A stretch of DNA of 64,000 nucleotides, from contig NZ_SDPN01000016.1 of assembly GCF_004134825.1 (NCBI RefSeq), forward strand, positions 22,354-86,353. The letters run 5' to 3'. Every line of letters starts with the position of its first letter. The first letter of the stretch is position 1. This document shows positions 43,583 to 51,811 of the stretch, one piece after another. Below the pieces are notes generated by a model. It saw only the letters and a list, made by a program, of their open reading frames with translations. It was not told where the DNA came from and made no database searches. The DNA comes from Agromyces albus (GTDB lineage: Bacteria; Actinomycetota; Actinomycetes; Actinomycetales; Microbacteriaceae). Made by a program: the position numbers and the translations under genes.

Positions 43583-44506
43583 ATGATCCTGTCCACGGAC
43601 CTCGTACGCACCCTCGCCGAGATCGCAGAGACCGGGTCGCTCGATGCTGCAGCGCGCCGACTGGAGATCACACCGTCAGCAGTCAGCCAGCGGCTCAAGT
43701 CGCTTGAGACCTTGCTTGGCCGGGTGGTCCTCGTTCGTTCAAAGCCTGTCCGGCTCACTACTGCCGGCGACTCGGTAGTCCGCTTCGCCCGTCAAGCTCA
43801 GCAGCTCGAGGATGAAGTACTGCGTAACCTCGGCGTGGTCTCAAGAGGTATCCGCCCACGCATCTCGGTCCGAGTCGACACGGACCTTCGATCCTATTGG
43901 GTGGCTGCTGTTGCCAGCGCAGCAGCAGACATCCCAGTGGACATCTCGATGTTCGAGGAAGGCGTCTGGGACGATGGCCGCGAGAGCGGGCAGGCTGCAA
44001 TTGCCGTGACGGTCCGTCCCGAAGAGGCGCCGGGTTGGGAGACCATCTCCCTCGGCTCCGTGGGATTCGATGCCGTCGCATCCCCCGCATTCGTCGAGCG
44101 TTGGGGCCTGCTCAGAGCAGGCAGTCTCAGTTTCAGCAATGATGCCCCCACGGTGATCGTTCGTGGACGTGAACGACGTCACAACACGTTCCTGACGGCT
44201 GACACACACACAGTCAGCGATTCCATCACCACCGTCCCGTCGACGGAGATAGCCCTTGCCTTCGCGGAGGCAGGACACGGGTGGTGCCTCCTGCCGCGCA
44301 CTGTGACCACGACGAGCCTGCAACGAGGGCGACTGCTCCGCGTGTCCACGACATCGATTCGCGAGGATTACCAGCTGCAGCGGTGGGGCATCCACACCCC
44401 CGCAGTGGAAGCAGTCATCAGCCGCCTACAGCAGACCGCCGACACTCTGTTCACCAGTGACATCGGGGGGATTGAGCGAGGAGGACTCTCAGATGCGACA
44501 GCTTGA
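43583..44506 (+). CDS. LysR-family regulator of the ArgP/LysG type
   Basis: A 307-aa activator. Helix-turn-helix at residues 5-60 (LVRTLAEIAETGSLDAAARR, ITPSAVSQRLKSLETLLGR) begins at the very N-terminus with MILSTDLVR, as in ArgP/LysG regulators that control LysE-type basic amino-acid exporters. The effector domain follows (RISVRVDTDLRSYWVAAVAS). ATG 43583 has AAAGGAG. The usual exporter partner is absent. It overlaps the next Lrp-type gene by 14 bp, an unusual coupling of two amino-acid-responsive regulators. Confidence 0.85.
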   Translation: MILSTDLVRTLAEIAETGSLDAAARRLEITPSAVSQRLKSLETLLGRVVLVRSKPVRLTTAGDSVVRFARQAQQLEDEVLRNLGVVSRGIRPRISVRVDTDLRSYWVAAVASAAADIPVDISMFEEGVWDDGRESGQAAIAVTVRPEEAPGWETISLGSVGFDAVASPAFVERWGLLRAGSLSFSNDAPTVIVRGRERRHNTFLTADTHTVSDSITTVPSTEIALAFAEAGHGWCLLPRTVTTTSLQRGRLLRVSTTSIREDYQLQRWGIHTPAVEAVISRLQQTADTLFTSDIGGIERGGLSDATA

Positions 44507-44954
44507 CGCGATCGATGAACGGATTCTGGTCGAGTTGCGGACAAATGGTCGCGTGAGCCATGCCCAACTCGGCGAGATCGTGCGGCTCTCCCGTAACGCC
44601 GTGCGCCAACGGATCGAACGGCTGGAGCGGGACGGCCGCATCCTCGGCTACACGATCCGAGAGAAGGAACTCGGCTCCCCCACACTGAGTGCCACCATGC
44701 TCGTCTATCGACAGGATCGGATGCGGGGCGCAGACGTCCTGGCAGCTCTTCAGCAGATCCCGGAAGTCGTGGAATGCGACGTCGTCGCGGGTGAGCTGGA
44801 TCTGGTGGTCCGTGTGGAGGCGTTCTCACCCGAGCGGATCCAGGAGGTCTGGACCGCCGTCGCTGTCCTCCCCGGCGTGCGCGACATCACAACGGCGATG
44901 TCGCTGCGAACAGTGATCGCGCGCCCAAGGAGCACAGCGGGACACGGCCGGTGA
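44493..44954 (+). CDS. Lrp/AsnC-family transcriptional regulator
   Basis: A 153-aa feast/famine regulator. N-terminal helix-turn-helix LDAIDERILVELRTNGRVSH then LGEIVRLSRNAVRQRIERLE; C-terminal RAM domain (ALQQIPEVVECDVVAGELDL VVRV). Such proteins form octamers that bind amino acids. ATG 44493 lies within the LysR gene end (14-bp overlap), so translation is coupled. Local targets are probably the amino-acid genes upstream. Confidence 0.87.
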   Translation: MRQLDAIDERILVELRTNGRVSHAQLGEIVRLSRNAVRQRIERLERDGRILGYTIREKELGSPTLSATMLVYRQDRMRGADVLAALQQIPEVVECDVVAGELDLVVRVEAFSPERIQEVWTAVAVLPGVRDITTAMSLRTVIARPRSTAGHGR

Positions 44955-45434
44955 CCTGCACCGACCCCGAGCTCTTCCGTTCCGTCAATGCCGGCCCGAC
45001 CGGCGTGGCGGCGAGGAGCTCGGTCTGGACAATCACGCCTTGACAGTAGCGGCCATGGTGCCGCCCTCGACTCATCAACCGTCAACTGAATCGTCGCCGC
45101 ACCGAGCTGCGTCCGTGTCGTCAGCGACGAATCGGATGAGCACCCGCGCTGGCTTCTGCGTACCGATACGCTGAACCTCCACCTCGACCAATGGGTCGAT
45201 CCCACGTGCTCGGTAGCCCCAGTGCTCGGCGAAGCGGGGCCGGCGTTGCGGACGATCGCGGTGACGCGATTGCGACGCGCGACCGCTTCAGCGACGATAC
45301 GTCGACCGGCAGCGCCGCCGGCCCCGAACACGGAGATGGATGGCATGACGGTGCTTCTCTGTTTCGTCGACACGGTCGGACGACGCCTGAACTTCGAGAT
45401 CGGTGGGGTATGCGGGCGCCGTCCACCGTGCGCG
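44955..45434. other. Stretch with a fused gene remnant, no intact gene
   Basis: 480 bases contain a broken NAD(P)-binding gene start joined to an unrelated C-terminus (both minus strand). No intact gene is supported. The first 100 bases after the Lrp gene show no feature. Confidence 0.45.
45053..45346 (-). pseudogene. NAD(P)-binding oxidoreductase N-terminus joined to an unrelated tail
   Basis: From ATG 45346 the frame reads MPSISVFGAGGAAGRRIVAE, AVARRNRVTAIVRN, the Rossmann start of an NmrA/SDR-type protein. After about 50 residues similarity ends. In another frame the DNA reads DPLVEVEVQRIGTQKPARVL, IRFVADDTD, then a stop, resembling the C-terminal region of an unrelated actinobacterial protein that I cannot name. 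The boundary suggests a deletion fusion; the whole is most likely non-functional. Confidence 0.45.
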
Positions 45435-46274
45435 TCAAACCAGCGTTTCGAGGGGGGTGGGTGCGTAGCCGGCAAGATCCTGGACGGCGGTGGTGATGGT
45501 GTCTAGGTAGCCTTCGCGGGCTGAGGCGCCGAACGCGGACAGCAACTCAGCCAGCGAGTGGGGTAGTCCGGCTCCAATCAGGCTTGCCGTATAGGCGGCG
45601 TCGTCGACCTGGACAACCTCAACCTCGCTACCGATTTTCGCTGCGGCAATGCGTGCGAGGTCGTATGGCGTGTATGCAGTGAGACCTGACACTTCTACGG
45701 CCGCGTCGTCGCCCGCAGACACAAGGGCGCCGACCGCTGCTGCAGCGCAGTCGTCTCGCGTCACGTAGGCGGTGCCGCCGTCCCCGGCGTTCGTTACCAA
45801 GCGCCCGGTATTCATCGCCTCATGCAAATCGCGCAGCGGCACCTCGGCATAGATGTTGTTACGCAGCAACGTCCAACCCAACCCGCTGGCAGCCAGGTAC
45901 TCCTCAGTGCCTTTGTGGTCGGGCACGACTACCGCAGGGTTGCCATCGACCGGATTGGGGACTGAGGTGTAGAGCACATGAGCGACACCTGCAGCCTTGG
46001 CCGCATCGATCGCGGTGCGGTGCTTCTCCAATCGGGCGCCGAACGCGTCGACGGAGATAAGCAGAAGACGCTCTACTCCCCTCAAGGCAGTGCGTAGCCC
46101 ATCCGCATCCGCGAAATCGGCGGCCCGCACGGCCGCGCCACGGTCTGCGAACTCCTGAAGCAAGCTCGGAGTGCGTGTAAGCAGGACAACCTGCGACGGA
46201 TCGACCCGTTCCATGAGGCTCTCCGCGGCCCGCCGGCCAAGCTGTCCGGATGCCCCTGTGATTGCGTAGACCAT
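45435..46274 (-). CDS. NmrA-like NAD(P)H:quinone oxidoreductase (QorB type)
   Basis: A 279-aa atypical SDR. The Rossmann motif AITGASGQLGRRAAESLMER is at residue 3, then VVLLTRTPSLLQEFADRG, DFADADGLRTALRGVERLLL and YTSVPNPVDGNPAVVVPDHK, typical for QorB/YtfG quinone or NADPH-sensing proteins. ATG 46274 is chosen; the frame upstream runs over the divergent promoter. It is divergent from an Rrf2-type regulator, with CTATTCG/CGAATAG inverted elements in the 75-bp gap, so redox-responsive control is likely. Confidence 0.87.
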   Translation of the reverse strand: MVYAITGASGQLGRRAAESLMERVDPSQVVLLTRTPSLLQEFADRGAAVRAADFADADGLRTALRGVERLLLISVDAFGARLEKHRTAIDAAKAAGVAHVLYTSVPNPVDGNPAVVVPDHKGTEEYLAASGLGWTLLRNNIYAEVPLRDLHEAMNTGRLVTNAGDGGTAYVTRDDCAAAAVGALVSAGDDAAVEVSGLTAYTPYDLARIAAAKIGSEVEVVQVDDAAYTASLIGAGLPHSLAELLSAFGASAREGYLDTITTAVQDLAGYAPTPLETLV

Positions 46275-46281
46275 CTGCCCT

Positions 46282-46335
46282 CTATTCGTAGTCGAATCAG
46301 TTATGTTATTAATGTAGCCATACGGGTTCGAATAG
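46282..46335. promoter_or_regulatory. Shared divergent promoter with inverted repeats (qorB / Rrf2-type gene)
   Basis: CTATTCG (46282-46288) and CGAATAG (46329-46335) are inverted copies; ATTCG-tagt-CGAAT at 46284-46297 is a tighter inverted repeat inside. The AT-rich core TTATGTTATTAATGTAG between them contains the only low-GC DNA nearby, as expected for promoters. Confidence 0.5.
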
Positions 46336-46349
46336 GGCAAACTGGCTTC

Positions 46350-46841
46350 ATGTCCGGTCGAGCAAGCACGCATTTCTCGGTCGCGGTCCATGTGCTGACG
46401 TACCTTGCGGGCCGCGGTGGTGGCCGCGCCGTCAGTTCCGACGAGCTCTCCGAAAGCGCCAACGTGCATCCGGTATACATCCGTCAGGTTCTCGCTCCTC
46501 TGCGGGACGCGCAGATAGTACGCGCACGCCGCGGTGCGCACGGAGGGTGGGAACTCGCGCGCCACAGCGCTGACATCCATCTAGACGAGATCTTCGATCT
46601 CACCACCAGCGAAGAGCCGATGCTGGCCACGCATGGGCCATCGCCAGAGTGCTCGGTTGGGCGAGAGATTTCGGGGATACTGAGCACCCTCCAGGCCGAC
46701 GTCGCGTCCGCAGTACGAGCACGACTGCGAGAGCGCACAGTAGAGGGTCTCGTCTCCGATGCTCTGCTCGCCGCATCTAACCGGGCCAGGCAACAGACAG
46801 ACGTTCATCCTGCTGGGGTTGCTGCTACACGGCTTCCATAA
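46350..46841 (+). CDS. Rrf2-family transcriptional regulator
   Basis: A 163-aa winged-helix regulator: STHFSVAVHVLTYLAGRGGG, then SSDELSESANVHPVYIRQVL, LRDAQIVRARRGAHGGWELA (wing), and a dimer helix. It has a single Cys in PSPECSVGREI, so an iron-sulfur cluster of the three-Cys IscR type is unlikely; it resembles YwnA/CymR-like members. It faces the QorB gene across a 75-bp promoter with inverted repeats and probably represses it. Confidence 0.85.
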   Translation: MSGRASTHFSVAVHVLTYLAGRGGGRAVSSDELSESANVHPVYIRQVLAPLRDAQIVRARRGAHGGWELARHSADIHLDEIFDLTTSEEPMLATHGPSPECSVGREISGILSTLQADVASAVRARLRERTVEGLVSDALLAASNRARQQTDVHPAGVAATRLP

Positions 46842-47296
46842 GAGTAAAGATCCGCTGCGCAACCGGTGCCCCGTGAGTTCGCGCCTCACCCACCAGCGGA
46901 GCCAAGCAAGTCCCCTGTGCTCCGCTCGACGATCCCCACGCTCCAGTTCGACATGAAATGGAACCGGCCGAGCGATAGTCCGAACATCAGCGGATGTGCC
47001 GCACTGAAGAATGCCCCGGCTCTGCGGGAGAACCGCTCCTGCTACCGACCGGCATCAGTCTGGCCAAGGACCATCCATACCTCTTGTATCGGCAGTAGGC
47101 CCGGCGGGCCGCGCAAGCGCGCCCGCATCGCGGGTTGCACGTTGAGGGAGATACCCCTCGCGGATTCGGGCTCGTACGAGCAGCAGCACATGGCCGAAAT
47201 CACGATTGCAAGTTCCGGAGCCGCTTCCGACGGGCGGTCCTTCAAGCATTCAAACGCGGACCGGATCGGTTTGACCCAACACCGAGCTGCGCAAGA
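46842..47296. other. Gap of 455 bases without a supported gene
   Basis: Between convergent Rrf2 and hydrolase genes. Open frames on both strands have no convincing family. One minus-strand segment (WSVGIVERSTGDLLGS) faintly recalls a GNAT acetyltransferase strand pair, but stops on both sides leave too little to call. A GC-rich inverted patch lies near 47098-47145. Confidence 0.4.
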
Positions 47297-48445
47297 TCAC
47301 CGTTCGATATGATCATCCAGCATGGTGACCACGGTTGCCCGCCAACGCTCGGCGTCGGAGTTCCACGTCATCGTGTGGTCCGCATCAAAACGCTCGAGCT
47401 GGATCAGATCGGGTCTGCGATCCCGAAGGCGCTCCGCTACTCCGATCGACGCCGACGTATCGGCGGATCCGTGGAGGATGAGCGTCGGGGCGGCGAGTTC
47501 ATCGGCACGCGTGATCCAATCGAAGTGGCGCAGCCCGACGGGCGCACCGAGGCCTGTGATGCGTGACAACTGCCGGCTGTCGAGCCACGGCACGGCGAGC
47601 CCGCCGGTCCACGCGGGTAATCCCGATCTCACGCAGTTCGACTTGATCGTCGAGACCCAGTCAAGCACCGGCGACTCGAGAACGAGCCCGGCGACGATAC
47701 CGCGAAGCCTTGGGTCTGCGGCGAGTTGCAGCGCAATGGCCGCGCCCATCGACCATCCGAAGAGAATGACTCGGCTTGCGCCGTTCGCGAGCGCAAAGAG
47801 TACGGCGGCCCGCCCGTCGTCGGCTTCGGTGGTGCCGAGCGTCGACCGTCCTGAACCAGTGGTGGGGCCCTCGCCGTCGTTCCGATAGGTCACCACGAGC
47901 GACGTGAGTCCGGTCTCGGCGGCGACCTGCACGCCGCGGAGCGTGCCGGCACGGGCGCTTCCGAGACCGTGAATATGGATGGCCCAGGTCGTCGATGAGC
48001 CAGTTCGAGGGCGGATGAGCCAGGCGGGAGCCGGGCCGGCATCCGTCGGGATAGCGACGTCCGATGCCTGAAGCCCGGCATCCTCCGGGCTCGAGAAGTA
48101 GATGCCGCTCCAGGACGCCCGCTCGCCGATATGCAGACCTGCGCGCGGCTCACCCAACACGCCGCGGCCGACGAGCCCCGGACCGAGGTCCTCGACTTCG
48201 CTCGACAAGCGAACCCAGCGCCCGTTCTCGAGCAGAAGGCTGTAACGACCGGGCGCGGCCGTTTGCGGCGTACGGTCGAGCGCAACGATCACTCGCTCCC
48301 CCGATTCATCCAACCCACGAATGGTGAGGTCGTACCTTCGACCGCCTACAGGTGCGGTGAGGCGCCTCGCGATACCCAACCCCAGACCCCCGAGCGCGAC
48401 GCCGACCGAGGCAACCGCGCCTGTTGCTGCCCACCTCACGCTCAT
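47297..48445 (-). CDS. Alpha/beta hydrolase with N-terminal membrane anchor
   Basis: A 382-aa protein. The N-terminus has a hydrophobic segment (ATGAVASVGVALGGLGLGIA) that may anchor it. After about 150 residues of beta-rich region comes the hydrolase fold: oxyanion HGLGSARAGT, nucleophile Ser in ILFGWSMGAAIAL, Asp in LILHGSADTSAS and His in DADHTMTWN complete the triad. ATG 48445 overlaps the stop of the upstream membrane protein by 4 bp. Esterase or peptidase activity is possible; the substrate is unknown. Confidence 0.8.
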   Translation of the reverse strand: MSVRWAATGAVASVGVALGGLGLGIARRLTAPVGGRRYDLTIRGLDESGERVIVALDRTPQTAAPGRYSLLLENGRWVRLSSEVEDLGPGLVGRGVLGEPRAGLHIGERASWSGIYFSSPEDAGLQASDVAIPTDAGPAPAWLIRPRTGSSTTWAIHIHGLGSARAGTLRGVQVAAETGLTSLVVTYRNDGEGPTTGSGRSTLGTTEADDGRAAVLFALANGASRVILFGWSMGAAIALQLAADPRLRGIVAGLVLESPVLDWVSTIKSNCVRSGLPAWTGGLAVPWLDSRQLSRITGLGAPVGLRHFDWITRADELAAPTLILHGSADTSASIGVAERLRDRRPDLIQLERFDADHTMTWNSDAERWRATVVTMLDDHIER

Positions 48446-49464
48446 CGCTTCTGCTGCCCCCACCCGGCACTCGGGTGCCCGTGTGCCACCGATGCAGGAG
48501 CGCCCAGACCAGCTCCGAGCAGATGCCGCTCCGCCCGATCGACGAGCACTCGTTCGTCATCGCTCACCTCGAACGACACCCGCGTGTCGATCATCGCATC
48601 GCGGATCTCAACGACTTGGCGGTGCAGCAGTGTTTCGCGGTCGTCAGTGTGTAAAGGGGCACCCTGGCTCTGGCTGATACCGGGCCGCACTGCGGTTGCT
48701 CGGGCCCACAGCGGCTCGAGCTCGCGCGCCAGTGCACGCGTTGTCCGTTCCCGAGACCGTGCATGCAGTGTGCGGGCGACTGGCTGTCCGGCGAACCCGA
48801 AGCAGAGGAAAAGGAACGTCAACAGGTACAGCGGGCTGTAGGCGACGGAGACTGCCGTCATCAGATCGATGTCGCCGGCGACGTGCGCGACATCCATTGT
48901 GATGACGACGCCGGTGAGCGCAACACAGAAGACGCTGCCGAGGACCAGCGAGGCAGGCGGCAGAAGTTGCACGCCCCGGTTGACTCGCAGTTGCCTGGCC
49001 GCGAGCACTGCCATCGCCGTGAGCACGATCGCGTAGTAGGCGAAGTGAATCGTCGAGTAGGCGGCTGCCGCTCGCTGATACCCGAGGTCGAGCATGAAGG
49101 TCGTGGTGGTGGAGCCCCGGTCGATGAGGAAGAACGCGACGATCGCACACACCAGCGCGGTCGCGAGTGTGGGTGTCCCGAGTGCAAGCTGTACGGATCG
49201 CGGCTGGTGATCGGACGCCTTCATGACGCCACGGCCGAGGAAGAACACGCCGACCGTGAGGCCGAGATCGGCGATGAGCGTCACCAGGTTGGTATCGCCG
49301 ACAATCCGGTCGAGACCGACGTAGACCGAGTCGATGTTCAAAGTCATCGCGATTGCGATGATGAGCGCGGCGTAGGTGATCGTGCGCTCTGCACGGCCCC
49401 GGCGCACAATGAGCAGGCATGCGAGCAGCAGCCACATCAGCGCGGAGACGAGGACCGGAATCAC
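48442..49464 (-). CDS. Multi-pass membrane protein, MAB_1171c-like
   Basis: A 340-aa protein with seven hydrophobic segments in the first 235 residues (starts LVSALMWLLLACLLIVRRGR) and a 100-residue cytoplasmic tail (TRALARELEPLWARATAVRP, then EIRDAMIDTRVSFEVSDDER). This layout matches the actinobacterial MAB_1171c/DUF6545 group. These genes characteristically follow XRE and ImmA genes, as here: its start overlaps the ImmA stop by 4 bp. The biochemical role is not established. Confidence 0.75.
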   Translation of the reverse strand: MIPVLVSALMWLLLACLLIVRRGRAERTITYAALIIAIAMTLNIDSVYVGLDRIVGDTNLVTLIADLGLTVGVFFLGRGVMKASDHQPRSVQLALGTPTLATALVCAIVAFFLIDRGSTTTTFMLDLGYQRAAAAYSTIHFAYYAIVLTAMAVLAARQLRVNRGVQLLPPASLVLGSVFCVALTGVVITMDVAHVAGDIDLMTAVSVAYSPLYLLTFLFLCFGFAGQPVARTLHARSRERTTRALARELEPLWARATAVRPGISQSQGAPLHTDDRETLLHRQVVEIRDAMIDTRVSFEVSDDERVLVDRAERHLLGAGLGAPASVAHGHPSAGWGQQKR

Positions 49465-49925
49465 CCGAAGATCTCCAGAAACCGCGACCCGTGCATGGCT
49501 GACTCGCGGATCGCGGCGGCCAGTCGATCCGCCAGGGATTCCGCCAATATCTCGTCGGCAGTGTCCAGGTCCTGTCGCCGCAGGAGGCGCCGCCGGGTCT
49601 CCGGCGGGATGTCCGGCAAGAGGAAGTCGGGTTCCGCGGGATCATCGTCGTCGCCGTGATCGAAGATCATGTGCGCGAGCTCGTGCAGCACGAATTGCTG
49701 CCTATGAAGCGCTGATTCGCTGTGCGCGTGGAGTACTAGATCCTCCGCATCGGTCTTCAGCCAGATCGCGCAGAGCCCGTCGTGATCACCGAGCTCGGAG
49801 AGTTCGACGATCCGCAGGCGACGCCCCCGCCGGGACTGCACCGCGCCGATCAGCTCGTCGAACGTGAACACGTCCCCGAGGGCGAGTTCGTCGAATGCCG
49901 CCGACACGGCCGCCTCGCTGTTCAC
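49461..49925 (-). CDS. ImmA/IrrE family metallopeptidase
   Basis: A 154-aa zinc peptidase. The HExxH motif is HELAH (His81, Glu82, His85) in QQFVLHELAHMIFDH, with a downstream acidic helix (DEILAESLADRLAAAIRES) supplying the third ligand. ImmA proteins cleave XRE-type repressors to induce ICEs and prophages (ICEBs1 ImmA/ImmR). Here it lies just after an XRE gene (66-bp gap) and is coupled to the membrane protein gene (ATGA overlap). It could inactivate the neighbouring XRE protein. Confidence 0.87.
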   Translation of the reverse strand: MNSEAAVSAAFDELALGDVFTFDELIGAVQSRRGRRLRIVELSELGDHDGLCAIWLKTDAEDLVLHAHSESALHRQQFVLHELAHMIFDHGDDDDPAEPDFLLPDIPPETRRRLLRRQDLDTADEILAESLADRLAAAIRESAMHGSRFLEIFG

Positions 49926-49991
49926 GGTTCGTCACCTCCGATTGGGACAGTTGTAGGATTGCCGGCGCCTTGGGCGCAGTCGCGCCGTCGG

Positions 49992-50432
49992 CTACGTTCT
50001 CATGATCTCCTCGTCGAGGAACTTGCTGATCGCCTGGAGTGCATTCGGCGAGATGTCACCGAGCGTGCGAGCGGCATAGGACTTCACGCGAGCGGCGCGC
50101 ATCGAGCGAACGAGATCGAGCTGTGCGTTCACCCTCTCCGGAGCTTCCGCACCTTCAGTGCCCAAAAGGAACTCGGTGTCGACGTCGAAGAATGCGGCGA
50201 GCCCGTCGAACAACGCGCGGTCCTGCACGTATCGGTGGCCGTTCACCATGTACGTCCAGCGGGATCGCGACAGGTTCGTTCCGCGCTCCTCGAGGTACGC
50301 GGCGATCTGCGCATACGTCGGCTCCGACCCCGATTCAGCAACCGCAACGTCGAGGAGGAGGCGGAGGCGCTTCGCCAGGTCCTCTGCGGCTGCTTTGCTC
50401 TCGTCTTCGTTCATGTCTCGCATCACCATCAC
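49992..50432 (-). CDS. XRE-family repressor, probable ICE regulator
   Basis: A 146-aa protein whose helical N-terminal half binds DNA (YAQIAAYLEERGTNLSRSRW, TYMVNGHRYVQDRALFDGLA, then DTEFLLGTEG). The C-terminal 50 residues form a dimer or ligand part (DLVRSMRAARVKSYAARTLG). Several ATGs cluster at the start (50432, 50426, 50417). It is divergent from the conjugation operon with four GCATGC-centred operator copies in the gap, and the ImmA gene follows. This is the layout of an ICE master switch. Confidence 0.8.
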   Translation of the reverse strand: MMVMRDMNEDESKAAAEDLAKRLRLLLDVAVAESGSEPTYAQIAAYLEERGTNLSRSRWTYMVNGHRYVQDRALFDGLAAFFDVDTEFLLGTEGAEAPERVNAQLDLVRSMRAARVKSYAARTLGDISPNALQAISKFLDEEIMRT

Positions 50433-50482
50433 CCTCGGGATAGGTCTGGCATCGCCGATCTGTGTCGCCCGGAGTTGCGGTG

Positions 50483-50586
50483 TTGGGCATGCTCAATTTA
50501 CCCGTTGGGCATGACCAACGCAAGCGTTGCGCATGCTCAAATCACGTGGTATGAACGAGGCGAACCGAACGATTGAGCATGCTCAA
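50483..50586. promoter_or_regulatory. Array of four GCATGC-centred operators
   Basis: TTGGGCATGCTCAA (50483-50496), TTGGGCATGACCAA (50505-50518), TTGCGCATGCTCAA (50527-50540) and the perfect palindrome TTGAGCATGCTCAA (50573-50586). Start-to-start distances are 22, 22 and 46 bp, about two turns of helix, so bound dimers would line up on one face. The array fills the gap between divergent XRE and ArdC genes. Confidence 0.75.
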
Positions 50587-50752
50587 CGAGGGAGGTAGCG
50601 AGCAAGCTCCGAACTCCCGTGAGTCCGCGCTCCTCGCGCGCGGCTCTGCGATACCGCTCACCTGCGCCCGGAGCATCCGTGCGCAGACGGGCACACCTAT
50701 GCGTAAGCCTCGCACAATGCGCGCCGGCGGTCGTTCCGAAAGGTGGTCACCC

Positions 50753-51811
50753 GTGTCGACGAAACCGCAACCGACTCACGACCGGGAAGCGAAGCTCGTC
50801 GAGCTGCACGAGCACCTCGTCGCGTCCGTCGAGACGCTGGTCACCGGCGACGAGTGGAAGCGCGCCCTCGAGTTCGCCGCCCGATTCCGCACGCGATCGT
50901 TCAACAACACCCTGCTGATCTGGTGGCAGCACGAGGCCGCATACCGGCAGGGACGCGTCCCCGACCCGATGCCGACGTACGTCGCCGGATTCAAGCAGTG
51001 GCAGACCCTCGGCCGCCGAGTAATCGCCGGACAGCGCGGGTACATGATCTTCGCGCCGCTCACCGCGCGGTTCGCAACTTCGTCGCCTATGGATGCGGAT
51101 TCGTGGCGTCGGCTCGAGCGGAGCGAGCGCCCGCGCGCCGGCGAGATCGTGCGCTCGCGAATGGTCGGGGTCCGGCCCGCCTACGTATGGGATGTCTCGC
51201 AGACTGACGGCCGCCCTCTGCCGGAACTGCCGAGGCCGAACCTGCTCCACGGCGAGGCGCCGCCGGGACTCTGGGATGGGCTCGCCGCGATCGTGCGCGA
51301 CGAGGGCTTCAGACTGTCGACGGTGACGGATGCCACCGAGTTGCGCGGCGCCAACGGCGTCACTGACTTCGGGTCGCGCGCGGTCATGGTTCGCGCGGAC
51401 GTGGACGCCGCAGCCCGTGTGAAGACTCTGGCGCACGAACTCGCGCACATCCGGATGCATGCACCCGGCACTGACGCCGCCTCGCATCGCGGCATCGGCG
51501 AGGTCGAGGCAGAGTCGGTCGCACTGATGATCGGCGCCGCGCACGGGATGGACACGAGCGACTACACGATCCCGTACGTCTCGTCGTGGGCGAACGCTGT
51601 GGAGGCGAAGACACCGACCGAGGTGATTCAGGAGACCGGTGAACGAGTGCGACGAACCGCCGCCGCGATACTCGACCAGCTCCCCACCACCCAAGGCGGG
51701 GCCGGGGATCCTCCCGGACTCGACCGGCCGACGCCCGCCCAGCACGTCAGCGCGACCGCCGCCGCATCGCCCGAGCGGCAACCGGAGTCGCTCGAAGCGC
51801 GGAGCCTCTGA
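50753..51811 (+). CDS. ArdC-like antirestriction protein with zinc-peptidase motif
   Basis: A 352-aa protein. The N-terminal ArdC domain (ssDNA-binding) shows WKRALEFAARFRTRSFNNTL, LIWWQHEAAYRQGR and GFKQWQTLGRRVIAGQRGYM; the C-terminal metallopeptidase-like part has HELAH (His228, Glu229, His232) and GEVEAESVALMIGAAHG. ArdC proteins protect incoming plasmid DNA from restriction. GTG 50753 with AAAGGTGG is preferred; upstream ATGs at 50699 and 50573 fall inside the operator/leader zone. It is the first gene of the rightward conjugation operon. Confidence 0.88.
   Translation: MSTKPQPTHDREAKLVELHEHLVASVETLVTGDEWKRALEFAARFRTRSFNNTLLIWWQHEAAYRQGRVPDPMPTYVAGFKQWQTLGRRVIAGQRGYMIFAPLTARFATSSPMDADSWRRLERSERPRAGEIVRSRMVGVRPAYVWDVSQTDGRPLPELPRPNLLHGEAPPGLWDGLAAIVRDEGFRLSTVTDATELRGANGVTDFGSRAVMVRADVDAAARVKTLAHELAHIRMHAPGTDAASHRGIGEVEAESVALMIGAAHGMDTSDYTIPYVSSWANAVEAKTPTEVIQETGERVRRTAAAILDQLPTTQGGAGDPPGLDRPTPAQHVSATAAASPERQPESLEARSL

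Noticed and set aside
46900..47050. GNAT acetyltransferase fragment on the minus strand
   Set aside because: One strand-turn-like segment only, bounded by stops on both sides; not enough for a call.
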